Source: Burkholderiales bacterium (GTDB lineage Bacteria > Pseudomonadota > Gammaproteobacteria > Burkholderiales > Burkholderiaceae_C). From it: a DNA stretch of 42,601 nt. The translations under genes were made by a program, and so were the position numbers. Under the pieces are notes generated by a model, which saw only the letters and a list, made by a program, of their open reading frames with translations, was not told the origin of the DNA and did not search any database. The stretch's first letter is position 1, and each line of letters begins with the position of its first letter. Of this stretch, positions 33,922-42,427 are shown in pieces. The stretch is taken from NCBI GenBank assembly GCA_018969975.1, contig JAGWXI010000015.1:1-42601 (forward strand). The letters are read 5' to 3'.

Positions 33922-35544
33922 ATGCAGTTTGATTACAACAACCCCTACACCTCCACACGTTTACCTGTTTTTGCACGTAACGTAGTTTCTACCTCGCATC
34001 CATTGGGCTCGCAAGCCGGCTTGCGTATGTTGTGGCAGGGTGGTAACGCTGTCGATGCTGCCATTGCAGCGGCAGCCATGATGACCGTGGTAGAGCCCGT
34101 GAGTAACGGCTTAGGTTCTGATGCCTTTGGTTTGATTTGGGATGGCACATCACTGCATGGGTTGAATGCCTCAGGTTGTGCACCGCAAGCGTGGACGCCA
34201 GCATATTTTCAAAACAAATACGGCAAAGACACCTTGGCACCACCTAAGCGCGGCTTGGACTCTGTCACAGTGCCTGGCGCTGTTGCATCCTGGGTGGCGA
34301 TGCATGAACGCTTTGGGAAATTGCCTTTTGAAGATGTGTTGCAGCCGGCCATTGAGATTGCAGAACGTGGTTACTTGTTGCCCATCGTCGTACAACAAAA
34401 ATGGGCGGCAGCTACGCCTGAGTTACAAGATATGCCAGGCTTTAAACAAAGCTTTCTGCCCTGGGGGCGTGCGCCAAACGTTGGCGAACTCTTTAGGTTC
34501 ACATCGGCTGCCAAAGGATTGCGTGCAATTGCCAAAAGCAAAGGCCAAGCGTTTTATGGCGGAGAAATTGCACACGCGATTGAAAAGTTTTCTAAAGCGC
34601 ATGGCGGCAGCCATACGGCCAAAGACTTCGAGAATTACAAAGCTGAATGGGTCACGCCCATCACCCAAAACTACCGCGGATACACACTTCACGAAATACC
34701 ACCGAATGGCCAAGGCATAGCGGCCTTGATTGCGTTAGGTATTTTGGAAAATTTTGATTTAAGCGCTTTGAAAGTCGATGGCGTTGATTCTCAGCATGTA
34801 CAAATCGAAGCGATGAAGTTGGCTTTTGCCGATGTCTACCGCTATGTAGCCGAAGCTTGTGCGATGGAGGTGACACCTGCGCAAATGTTGGACCCCGCGT
34901 ATCTAAAAAGCCGCGCCCAGTTGATCAATATGAAAAAAGCGCAAGACTTTGGTGCAGGCAACCCCGTTAAAGGGGGCACGATTTATTTAAGTGCCGCAGA
35001 TGAAAACGGCATGATGGTCAGCTTTATCCAAAGCAATTACATGGGCTTTGGCTCTGGTTGTGTAGAACCCACTTTTGGCATCAGTTTGCAAAACCGAGGC
35101 CATGCTTTTAATGTGAGTGCACAAGGGCATAACCCAGCCAATTTGGTGGCACCAGGCAAGCGGCCATTTCACACCATCATTCCAGCATTTCTCACCAAAG
35201 ATGGACAACCCGTGATGAGTTACGGCGTGATGGGTGCCAATATGCAACCTCAAGGACATATGCAGACCTTGGTGCGTATGCTCGATTACGGGCAGAGCCC
35301 CCAAGTTGCATGCGATGCTCCCCGTTGGCGCTACAACCAAGGCTTAGAGATCAACGTGGAGTCGGCTTTAGATTCCAATACTGTGGCAGGTCTGACCGCG
35401 CTTGGCCATCGCTTGGAGGTGATCAACGATAGTTATCAAGATTTTGGTTCAGGTCAATTTATTTGGCGTGCAGGCAACCCTAAAGTCGAAGGCTATATCG
35501 TTGCGAGCGATTCGCGTCGTGACGGATTAGCGGCAGGGTTCTGA
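33922..35544 (+). CDS. Gamma-glutamyltransferase-family protein without signal peptide (YwrD-like)
   Basis: The ATG at 33922 gives 540 residues of the Ntn-hydrolase GGT family. The N-terminal HPLGSQAGLRMLWQGGNAVDAAIAA, VPGAVASW and the autoprocessing site GGTIYLSA with nucleophile T353 are present. The oxyanion segment is GVMGANMQPQGH, not the canonical GSPGG, as in YwrD-type paralogues. There is no signal peptide, so it should be cytoplasmic. GGTs cleave or transfer gamma-glutamyl groups from glutathione and related peptides. Some relatives of this type act as acylases. Thirty-four bases separate it from a second, exported paralogue. Confidence 0.92.
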   Translation: MQFDYNNPYTSTRLPVFARNVVSTSHPLGSQAGLRMLWQGGNAVDAAIAAAAMMTVVEPVSNGLGSDAFGLIWDGTSLHGLNASGCAPQAWTPAYFQNKYGKDTLAPPKRGLDSVTVPGAVASWVAMHERFGKLPFEDVLQPAIEIAERGYLLPIVVQQKWAAATPELQDMPGFKQSFLPWGRAPNVGELFRFTSAAKGLRAIAKSKGQAFYGGEIAHAIEKFSKAHGGSHTAKDFENYKAEWVTPITQNYRGYTLHEIPPNGQGIAALIALGILENFDLSALKVDGVDSQHVQIEAMKLAFADVYRYVAEACAMEVTPAQMLDPAYLKSRAQLINMKKAQDFGAGNPVKGGTIYLSAADENGMMVSFIQSNYMGFGSGCVEPTFGISLQNRGHAFNVSAQGHNPANLVAPGKRPFHTIIPAFLTKDGQPVMSYGVMGANMQPQGHMQTLVRMLDYGQSPQVACDAPRWRYNQGLEINVESALDSNTVAGLTALGHRLEVINDSYQDFGSGQFIWRAGNPKVEGYIVASDSRRDGLAAGF

Positions 35545-35578
35545 AAGCTCAACAAAGCTTTGATCGAATGGCGTGCAT

Positions 35579-37450
35579 ATGAAAATGCATTTGCGCACAC
35601 ATGTAATCGTCCTTGTCATGGGGGTGATTTGTCTTTTAGGGGGATGTGCAAATAGACAATCCTGGGCAATGGATAACAAGTCTGAAATGCAGACCAGTAA
35701 TGCCAATGCGTTCACATCACCTTTGCAGCCAGAAATCGCCAGTGCGGTAAAAAGCAACCAAGATGTAATCACACAAAGTACTGCGGTTGCAAGTGCCAAC
35801 CCTTTAGCCTCTCAGGCTGGTCTTGCAATATTGCAAGCAGGGGGTTCAGCAGTGGATGCAGCAATTGCTGTGCAAATGGTTTTAGGCTTGGTGGAGCCGC
35901 AGTCCAGTGGCATTGGGGGTGGCGCTTTTTTATTGCACAGTACTAGCGCAGGAGCAGCGCGACACTTACAAGCTTTTGATGGCCGAGAAACAGCGCCAGA
36001 GGGTGTAGATGAAAATTTATTTTTAAATGCGCAAGGACAGCCGCTGCCCTTTTATCAGGCTGCAGTGGGGGGACGCTCTGTGGGGATACCGGGCACTTTA
36101 AAAATGTTGGCAATGGCGCATCAGCAACACGGCAAATTGCCTTGGGCCCAATTGTTTGTGCCAGCGATTCAATTGGCTAAAAATGGGTTTGCTATCAGCC
36201 CGCGTCTGCATGCATCGCTGCTTGCTGATGCATATCTCCCACTAGACCCTAGTGCACGCACTTATTTTTACCAAGCAGATGGCGCACCACATTCAATAGC
36301 TTATGTGCTGCGTAACCCGGAGTTGGCAGAGGTGCTCGAGCGTATTGCCAAGGAAGGTGTGGATGCTTTTTACAAAGGCGATGTGGCGCGAGCGATAGTC
36401 GACAAAGTGCAACAGCATCCTAAAAACCCCGGATTCATGCATTTGCAAGACTTAGCGCAATACCAAGCGAAAGAGCGGCAAGCCTTGTGCTTTGACCATG
36501 CAGTTGGTAGAAAATTGTTCGAGATTTGTGGCTTTCCACCGCCTAGCTCTGGTGCGATTGCGATCGGACAAATACTGGGCTTGTTGCGTCATGCATCCTT
36601 GCCCGCTAGAGCACCAATTCAAGGAATAGTGGATGCAGATTGGCTGCACTACTACGCCCAAGCTTCACGCTTGGCGTTTGCAGACCGTGCCCAGTATGTG
36701 GCAGACCCCGATTTTGTGGAGGCGCCAGCAGATGACTGGCGTAGTTTGTTGGACCCAGACTATTTAAAAATACGTGCCCAACTTATGGGGTCTATGAGTT
36801 TGAAACAAGCACCTTCAGGTATCCCTTTGCGCGCCAAAAAGAGTGCCTATGCCCCTATGCCCGATCAAATAGAGTTTGGTACTTCGCACATCAGCATTGT
36901 TGATGCCTATGGCAATGCATTGGCAATGACAACAACCATTGAAGATGCTTTTGGCGCGCGTCAAATGGTGCGTGGGTTTTTGCTCAACAATGAGCTTACA
37001 GACTTTAGTTTTGTTCCCCGTGACGCGCAAGAGCGACCTATTGCCAATCGCGTTCAAGCCCGCAAGCGTCCGCGATCTTCCATGTCGCCCACCTTGGTTT
37101 TCGATAAAGCCACTGGCGAGTTAGTTATGAGTGCCGGTAGCCCAGGGGGCGCCATGATCATCCACTTCACTACCAAAACATTGCTGGGTGTTTTGCACTG
37201 GGGTATGACACCGCAACAAGCAATCGACTTACCCAACTTTGGAGCACTGGGAGACCCCATGGTGTTGGAGGAAAAGCGTTTCCCTGCAGAAACTGTGCAT
37301 TCTTTACGCGCACGCGGTGCACAAGTGCGCGAGGTGCCATTGACAAGTGGCCTACAAGCCATCGTCAAAATTATCAAGTTGGAAGATGCTTCAACCCAAT
37401 GGATGAGCGGAACCGATCCTAGGCGCGAAGGTCTTGTGTTGGGTCAGTGA
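35579..37450 (+). CDS. ggt: Gamma-glutamyltransferase, predicted lipoprotein
   Basis: A 623-residue GGT with an N-terminal lipoprotein signal: hydrophobic 9-19 and lipobox LLGGC with C23. Family motifs are complete: NPLASQAGLAILQAGGSAVDAAIAVQ in part, SSGIGGGAFLL, GIPGTL, the cleavage site FGTSHISIV with nucleophile T435, LLNNELTDF, and the canonical oxyanion segment GSPGGAMII. It should be processed to two subunits in the periplasm and attack glutathione or gamma-glutamyl peptides. I chose the ATG at 35579; a GTG at 35573 adds two residues. It ends seven bases into the convergent EamA gene. Confidence 0.95.
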   Translation: MKMHLRTHVIVLVMGVICLLGGCANRQSWAMDNKSEMQTSNANAFTSPLQPEIASAVKSNQDVITQSTAVASANPLASQAGLAILQAGGSAVDAAIAVQMVLGLVEPQSSGIGGGAFLLHSTSAGAARHLQAFDGRETAPEGVDENLFLNAQGQPLPFYQAAVGGRSVGIPGTLKMLAMAHQQHGKLPWAQLFVPAIQLAKNGFAISPRLHASLLADAYLPLDPSARTYFYQADGAPHSIAYVLRNPELAEVLERIAKEGVDAFYKGDVARAIVDKVQQHPKNPGFMHLQDLAQYQAKERQALCFDHAVGRKLFEICGFPPPSSGAIAIGQILGLLRHASLPARAPIQGIVDADWLHYYAQASRLAFADRAQYVADPDFVEAPADDWRSLLDPDYLKIRAQLMGSMSLKQAPSGIPLRAKKSAYAPMPDQIEFGTSHISIVDAYGNALAMTTTIEDAFGARQMVRGFLLNNELTDFSFVPRDAQERPIANRVQARKRPRSSMSPTLVFDKATGELVMSAGSPGGAMIIHFTTKTLLGVLHWGMTPQQAIDLPNFGALGDPMVLEEKRFPAETVHSLRARGAQVREVPLTSGLQAIVKIIKLEDASTQWMSGTDPRREGLVLGQ

Positions 37451-38394
37451 ACAGGTTCGTCTAGGAGTGCTTTTGCAGTCCTTTGGCCTTCTCGTCGCGC
37501 AATCCAAACAGTTGCAGCCAAGATCACCACAGCACCTAGCCAAGTCGATTGGCTGGGTATGTCAGAAAAAATTAACCAACCCCATGCAGACGTCCACACC
37601 AAGTCTAAAAAGCGCAGCGATTGGGTAGAAGAAATATCTGCCGCATGAAAAGCCCGGGTCCAACAGTAATGACCAACACTTCCCAAAATACCAGCGATCA
37701 AAAAACCCAGCCATTGCCATAGGTTGGGCGTTTGCCAGTGCAGTAATGCCAAAGGCAAACTAAAAAGAGATACCGTCAAGGCTTGCCAAAAAACAATGAC
37801 ACTGGCTCTCTCGTATCGGGTCAGTGCTTTGGTGATTAGAAAAGAAGCAGCGAAAAAAGGTGCTGACGCTAACATCACCAAGTGGTAGCCACCGCCAGAC
37901 CCTGACAATTGCGGGGCAACAACGATAACCACCCCAGCAAAACCAATCAATGCTGCAATCCAGCGATCGCGCCGCATCGGTTCACCCAAAAACCAAGATG
38001 CACCAATCATGATGAAAATTGGCCCGGTGAAACTGATGGCCGTCATATCTGCCAAAGGAATTTTGGGCAATGCAATAAACCATAGCACCATCCCAATGGT
38101 ATGAACCCCGCCTCGCCAAAACTGGCCTTTGACATCTGTTGGCCAATAGTTGCGAGGCCCTGCTTTGAATACCCAAGGCAACATCACCAGTAGGCCAAAC
38201 AGGTAGCGCAAAAACTGCACTTCAAACGGATCCATCTGCATAGCAATGGCGCGCACGATGGTGTTGAGGATGGAGAACAAAAATCCACCTGCTGCCATCC
38301 ACAGCATGCCTTTCCAAATGACTGGCAAACCAGATGCTTTGCGCCGTGTCTGCCGATTGGCTAAAAGCAAGCGTTGGATAAGAGACAGGCGCAT
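37444..38394 (-). CDS. EamA/DMT-superfamily transporter
   Basis: The 316-residue protein has about ten membrane helices in two EamA repeats: AAGGFLFSILNTIVRAIAM, FEVQFLRYLFGLLVMLPW, MTAISFTGPIFIMIGASWFLGEP in the first, and GILGSVGHYCWTRAFHAADISSTQSLRFLDLVW in the second. It resembles the RhaT/PecM-type exporters of unknown substrate. It overlaps the ggt end by seven bases in convergent orientation and is divergent from another EamA gene. Confidence 0.92.
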   Translation of the reverse strand: MRLSLIQRLLLANRQTRRKASGLPVIWKGMLWMAAGGFLFSILNTIVRAIAMQMDPFEVQFLRYLFGLLVMLPWVFKAGPRNYWPTDVKGQFWRGGVHTIGMVLWFIALPKIPLADMTAISFTGPIFIMIGASWFLGEPMRRDRWIAALIGFAGVVIVVAPQLSGSGGGYHLVMLASAPFFAASFLITKALTRYERASVIVFWQALTVSLFSLPLALLHWQTPNLWQWLGFLIAGILGSVGHYCWTRAFHAADISSTQSLRFLDLVWTSAWGWLIFSDIPSQSTWLGAVVILAATVWIARREGQRTAKALLDEPVH

Positions 38395-38409
38395 AGATAG
38401 AGTTTAGGT

Positions 38410-38481
38410 GTTGAGCGTCCTGGCATCAGTCGCTTGCATGACCAAAGTCAGCGTATTTCGAGGCTTCAGGCGGTTGAGCGT
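38410..38481. promoter_or_regulatory. Direct repeat GTTGAGCGT in a divergent promoter region
   Basis: Between two divergent transporter genes (38395-38507) the nine-base sequence GTTGAGCGT occurs at 38410-38418 and at 38473-38481, 63 bases apart (six helical turns). The spacing suits cooperative binding of a regulator, but nothing identifies one. Confidence 0.25.
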
Positions 38482-38507
38482 GCGCTACTAAGAATAAACT
38501 CTCTCGG

Positions 38508-39416
38508 ATGACTTTAGCCAACCGCTCTTCTATATCGGGTTTACTCTTGGCTGCGGCAGGAGCGATTGCTTTTAGCGGTAAAGCCATCATTGTGAAGCTT
38601 TCTTACCTCTATGGGGTGGACGCAGTCACAGTCATTATGTTTCGTATGTTGTTGGCGTTACCTTTTTTCATTGCGCTTGGTATCTGGTCAGAGAAGCAAA
38701 CTCAGGCGCGTGAGAATCCATTAACGCGCCGTGATTTACTGGGAATTGTGGCGCTTGGTTTTGTGGGCTACTACTTATCAAGTTACTTGGATTTCTTGGG
38801 TTTGCAATACATCACCGCAAGTTTGGAACGTTTAATCTTGTATCTCAACCCGACCTTGGTGGTTGTGTTGGGATGGCTCATTTATAAAAAACCTGTGCAA
38901 CCCATTCGCATGATGGCCATGGCCGTGAGCTACGCCGGTGTGCTGTTGGTATTCGCACATGAACTGTCTTTTACGGGCTCTGATGTTGCATTAGGTAGCG
39001 CATTGGTCTTTGCGAGTGCGCTGACATATGCTGTCTATTTGGTTTTCAGTGGGCAGTTGGTGCAACGCATTGGGGCTATGCGCTTGGTGGGTTGGGCCAC
39101 CAGCGTGGCATGTGTGTGTTGCATCGTGCAATTTATAGTGCTACGTCCTTTGTCGGCAATGGACGTACCGCATCCGGTTTTATGGTTAGCGCTACTGAAT
39201 GCTTTATTGTGTACCGTAGCGCCAGTCCTTATGGTCATGATGGCCATTGAACGCATCGGCGCAGCTTTGACTGCGCAAACTGGCATGATCGGGCCCATGT
39301 CCACGATTACGCTGGGAGTAATGGTGTTAGGTGAGCCACTCAACCTCTGGATAGGGGCTGGTACCTTGTTAGTCGTGGGTGGTGTTTTTTTAGTGACTAA
39401 GTATGGAGAGAAATAA
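38508..39416 (+). CDS. EamA/DMT-superfamily transporter
   Basis: A 302-residue inner-membrane protein with ten helices in two EamA repeats: GLLLAAAGAIAFSGKAIIVKLSY, FVGYYLSSYLDFLGLQYITASLERLILYLNPTLVV and, in the second half, ALLNALLCTVAPVLMVMMAIERIGAALTAQTGMIGPM. Export of metabolites is inferred from the family only. Its stop overlaps the SDR start as TAATG, so the transporter and the dehydrogenase are translationally coupled. Confidence 0.92.
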   Translation: MTLANRSSISGLLLAAAGAIAFSGKAIIVKLSYLYGVDAVTVIMFRMLLALPFFIALGIWSEKQTQARENPLTRRDLLGIVALGFVGYYLSSYLDFLGLQYITASLERLILYLNPTLVVVLGWLIYKKPVQPIRMMAMAVSYAGVLLVFAHELSFTGSDVALGSALVFASALTYAVYLVFSGQLVQRIGAMRLVGWATSVACVCCIVQFIVLRPLSAMDVPHPVLWLALLNALLCTVAPVLMVMMAIERIGAALTAQTGMIGPMSTITLGVMVLGEPLNLWIGAGTLLVVGGVFLVTKYGEK

Positions 39417-40210
39417 TGGATTTAGGAATCAAAGGTAAGTGGGCGTTGGTTGGTGGAGCCAGCAAAGGCTTGGGCTACGGTTGTGCGCAATCGTTAGCAC
39501 GAGAAGGCGTCAATGTGGTGATCGTGGCCCGCGGTGCAGAAGCACTCGAAGCCGCAGCCAAAGAACTTCGTAAATTTGGCACCACCATCATTGCCGCTGC
39601 AGTGGACATCACCACCACACAAGGACGTGAAGCCATTTGGTCTATCCAAGGCGGTCCTGGTAAAAATTACGACATCGTGGTGACGAATGCAGGCGGCCCA
39701 CCCCCTGGAGACTTTCGCAATTGGAACCGCGACGATTGGATCAAAGCCGTTGACGCCAATATGCTCACGCCTATTGAGTTACTCAAAGCCACTGTAGATG
39801 GCATGGCCGAACGTAAATTTGGTCGTATCGTCAACATCACGTCCAGTGCGGTCAAAGCACCCATTGATATTTTGGGATTGTCCAATGGCGCACGTTCTGG
39901 TTTGACGGGTTTCATCGCTGGTGTTGCACGCACCACCAAACTCGCTTCCAACAACGTGACGATCAACAACCTCTTGCCAGGTGCTTACGATACAGACCGC
40001 CTCAAAGGCACGATGAAGGGGGCTGCAGAAAAAACCGGTCAACCTATCGAAGCCATCATGGACGCGCGTAAGAAAACGATTCCAGCATTGCGTTTTGGAC
40101 ATCCCGATGAATTTGGTGAGACCTGTGCATTTTTGTGTTCCGCACAAGCCAGCTACATCACAGGTCAAAATATTTTGACGGATGGCGGGGCTTACTCAGG
40201 CTCGTTTTGA
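39416..40210 (+). CDS. SDR-family protein lacking the YxxxK catalytic pair
   Basis: The 264-residue protein has an SDR Rossmann fold with GGASKGLG (13-20), VTNAGGPPPGDF (89-100), a serine pair in VNITSSAV (S143/S144) and a C-terminal ITGQNILTDGG. At the usual YxxxK position the sequence reads LSNGAR, leaving S156 and R160 in place of Tyr and Lys. This matches the known BKR-like SDR subgroup that lacks characteristic catalytic residues, so classic ketoreductase activity should not be assumed. It is co-translated with the EamA transporter upstream. It overlaps the convergent EamA gene by 19 bases. Confidence 0.88.
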   Translation: MDLGIKGKWALVGGASKGLGYGCAQSLAREGVNVVIVARGAEALEAAAKELRKFGTTIIAAAVDITTTQGREAIWSIQGGPGKNYDIVVTNAGGPPPGDFRNWNRDDWIKAVDANMLTPIELLKATVDGMAERKFGRIVNITSSAVKAPIDILGLSNGARSGLTGFIAGVARTTKLASNNVTINNLLPGAYDTDRLKGTMKGAAEKTGQPIEAIMDARKKTIPALRFGHPDEFGETCAFLCSAQASYITGQNILTDGGAYSGSF

Positions 40211-41130
40211 TTAAGCGAAGACACCACAATTCCGCCTACTATCAAAGCAAATGCCGCGGCGTGAAATGTTTGCGGCAAGTCACCCAATACCAAGGCGGAC
40301 ATCACAGCTGCAAACAGTGGCGTGAGGTTGGCAAAAAAGCCAGCGATATTAGGCCCAGCTTGTTGTACACCCAACCCCCAGCAACGATAGGCCAGCAGCG
40401 ATGGACACAGTGCGACATAGGCAAGTGCTGCAGCCAAGGGCCAACTCCAAACCACATAAGCATCGCCTGCGAGCCATTCACCCGTTGTAAACAAGCCAGA
40501 CCAAGACAAGCCAAATGCCATTTGCGCCATTAAAAAATAAGCCCAGTTACTGCGTATCTCTGCAGGGTCGTCAGGGCGAGTGAGAAGCCAACTGTAAAAG
40601 CCCCAACATGCGGTGGCGATCAATACGTAAATATCACCAATGACCCACTGCACATTGGCAAGCGCATTCCAGTCACCTCGGCATAGCACCAGAAGTACAC
40701 CTGCAATGGATAACGCCGCACCGATAACTTGGTGCCATCGAATAGTTTGGTTAAAAAAGATGGCGCCAATCGCCAACATAAATACAGGTGTACTGGAGGC
40801 CACTAAGGTCACATTGATAGGGCTAGAAGTTTGTAGCGCAAGGTATTGAAAACTGTTGTAGCACCCCACGCCCAAAAAACCCAATACAGCAAAACGTTTC
40901 CATTTGGACCACAGAGCACTGTTGCGCTGCAGTACCTTGTACGCAATGGGAAGCAGCAGCAACAACGCGAGTCCCCAACGAAAAAAATTGAGCGTTAGCG
41001 GCGAGATCAGTTCATGCACTAAGCGCCCCGTGATAGCGTTGCCTGCCCATAAAACAGGTGGAACCAATAGCAAAGCAGCAGCGCGCACTGTTAATGCGGG
41101 GGTTGAAGCGCTTGCGGAGGTGTCAGACAT
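40192..41130 (-). CDS. EamA/DMT-superfamily transporter
   Basis: The 312-residue protein has ten hydrophobic segments in two EamA repeats, with AGNAITGRLVHELISPLTLNFFRW and FNQTIRWHQVIGAALSIAGVLLVL in the first repeat and CPSLLAYRCWGLGVQQAGPNIAGFFANLTPLFAAVMSALVLGD in the second. This is the classical YdcZ/RhtA-like DMT exporter layout. It ends inside the 3' end of the convergent SDR gene and starts 110 bases from the divergent quinone oxidoreductase gene. Substrate unknown. Confidence 0.93.
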   Translation of the reverse strand: MSDTSASASTPALTVRAAALLLVPPVLWAGNAITGRLVHELISPLTLNFFRWGLALLLLLPIAYKVLQRNSALWSKWKRFAVLGFLGVGCYNSFQYLALQTSSPINVTLVASSTPVFMLAIGAIFFNQTIRWHQVIGAALSIAGVLLVLCRGDWNALANVQWVIGDIYVLIATACWGFYSWLLTRPDDPAEIRSNWAYFLMAQMAFGLSWSGLFTTGEWLAGDAYVVWSWPLAAALAYVALCPSLLAYRCWGLGVQQAGPNIAGFFANLTPLFAAVMSALVLGDLPQTFHAAAFALIVGGIVVSSLNQNEPE

Positions 41131-41240
41131 TAGGGCAAGACTCTACCTGAGCGTATAAAACCTAGGTGACAACTCGGTGACCGCTTTCATGGCAGGATGC
41201 AGGGCGTTAAAAATTATCGATTTCCCTAGGAGCACACACC

Positions 41241-42224
41241 ATGAGCAAAGCAGTCATTATTGAAAAAAACGGCGGACCAGAAGAACTCAAGATCGTCGAT
41301 GTCACGGTCGGCCAACCTGGTGCAGGTGAAATTCGCATTCGCCACAAAGCCGTTGGTTTGAATTTCATTGACGTATACCAACGCACAGGTCTTTATCCAC
41401 ATCCAATGCCTTTGCGTTTAGGTATGGAGGCTTCGGGCATTGTGGTGGCGGTGGGCGAGGGTGTGACGCATCTCAAAGCCGGCGACCGCGCTGCTTATGC
41501 CAGCGCACCTCCCGGAAGCTATTGCGAAGAACGTGTGATGCCGGCTAAGACTGTTTGTAAATTGCCTGATGCCATTTCTTTTGAAACCGGTGCGGCCATG
41601 ATGCTCAAAGGTTTAACTGCGCAGTATTTACTCAAGAGCACTTTGCCACAAGGCGGATTGCATAAAGGCGATTTCATCTTGTTCCACGCAGCAGCGGGTG
41701 GCGTTGGTTTGATTGCATCGCAATGGGCCAAAGCTTTGGGGTATCAGTTGATTGGAACTGCGGGCAGTGATGCGAAATGCAAACTGGCATTGGCCAATGG
41801 TGCAAGCCACGCGATCAACTACAACACCGAAGACTTCTTGGCCAAGGTCAAAGAAATCACTGGTGGCAAAGGCGTAAAAGTGGTGTACGACTCGGTTGGA
41901 AAAGACACTTGGGAGAAGTCGCTTGACTGCTTGTCGCCTTTGGGTTTGATGGCAAGTTTTGGAAATGCATCCGGTCCCGTACCTGCATTTGCTCCTGGTA
42001 TTCTTGGTGGTAAGGGTTCTTTGTATGTCACGCGCCAAACCTTGTTTACCCACATAAGCACCCGTGAAAACACACAAGTGATGGCTGACGATTTATTTGG
42101 AGCAGTTACCAGTGGCAAGGTCAAAATCCATATTGACCAGACCTATCCTTTGGCAAATGTTGCGCAAGCGCATATCGATTTAGAAGCCCGCAAGACTACG
42201 GGTTGTACGATCATTACGCTCTAG
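41241..42224 (+). CDS. Zinc-independent NADPH:quinone oxidoreductase (QorA-like)
   Basis: A 327-residue MDR-superfamily enzyme of the QorA type. GLNFIDVYQRTGLYP near 39-53, GMEASGIVVAVGEGV (61-75), the nucleotide-binding FHAAAGGVGLIASQWAK (148-164) and NYNTEDF are diagnostic. It lacks the cysteine zinc ligands of alcohol dehydrogenases. It should reduce quinones with NADPH by one- or two-electron transfer. AGGAG at 41228-41232 precedes the ATG by eight bases. It stands alone, with a divergent neighbour on its 5' side and a convergent lspA on its 3' side. Confidence 0.95.
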   Translation: MSKAVIIEKNGGPEELKIVDVTVGQPGAGEIRIRHKAVGLNFIDVYQRTGLYPHPMPLRLGMEASGIVVAVGEGVTHLKAGDRAAYASAPPGSYCEERVMPAKTVCKLPDAISFETGAAMMLKGLTAQYLLKSTLPQGGLHKGDFILFHAAAGGVGLIASQWAKALGYQLIGTAGSDAKCKLALANGASHAINYNTEDFLAKVKEITGGKGVKVVYDSVGKDTWEKSLDCLSPLGLMASFGNASGPVPAFAPGILGGKGSLYVTRQTLFTHISTRENTQVMADDLFGAVTSGKVKIHIDQTYPLANVAQAHIDLEARKTTGCTIITL

Positions 42225-42337
42225 GCAATTTCAAGCGAGACCTCGCCATGACATGACGGCTACAACTGGAAACCCTTTGCTCAGTCTTTTAAGCGCGCTT
42301 TCCGCTGTCCGTTGTATTTGATTGGGGGGGGTGCGAC

Positions 42338-42378
42338 ATTTGTACAAAATGACTTTTTAAAAGTCGAACTGTACAAAT
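42338..42378. repeat. 41-bp interrupted palindrome in a convergent intergenic region
   Basis: Two concentric inverted repeats share one dyad at 42358: outer arms ATTTGTACA (42338-42346) and TGTACAAAT (42370-42378), and inner arms GACTTTT (42351-42357) and AAAAGTC (42359-42365), with four mismatched bases between each pair of arms. The left arm contains the ten-base palindrome TTTGTACAAA. As RNA it would fold into a long hairpin, but no T tract follows on either strand. It lies in the 203-base gap between the ends of qor and lspA, which holds no gene I can support. Confidence 0.7.
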
Positions 42379-42427
42379 CTAGAAAATCTTGTCAACGTAG
42401 TAGATGACGTGTTCCCTGGTCGATAGA

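Noticed and set aside
41161-41230. Two CCTAGG sites upstream of the quinone oxidoreductase
   Set aside because: A six-base palindrome occurring twice, the second within the ribosome-site region; no further symmetry supports an operator.
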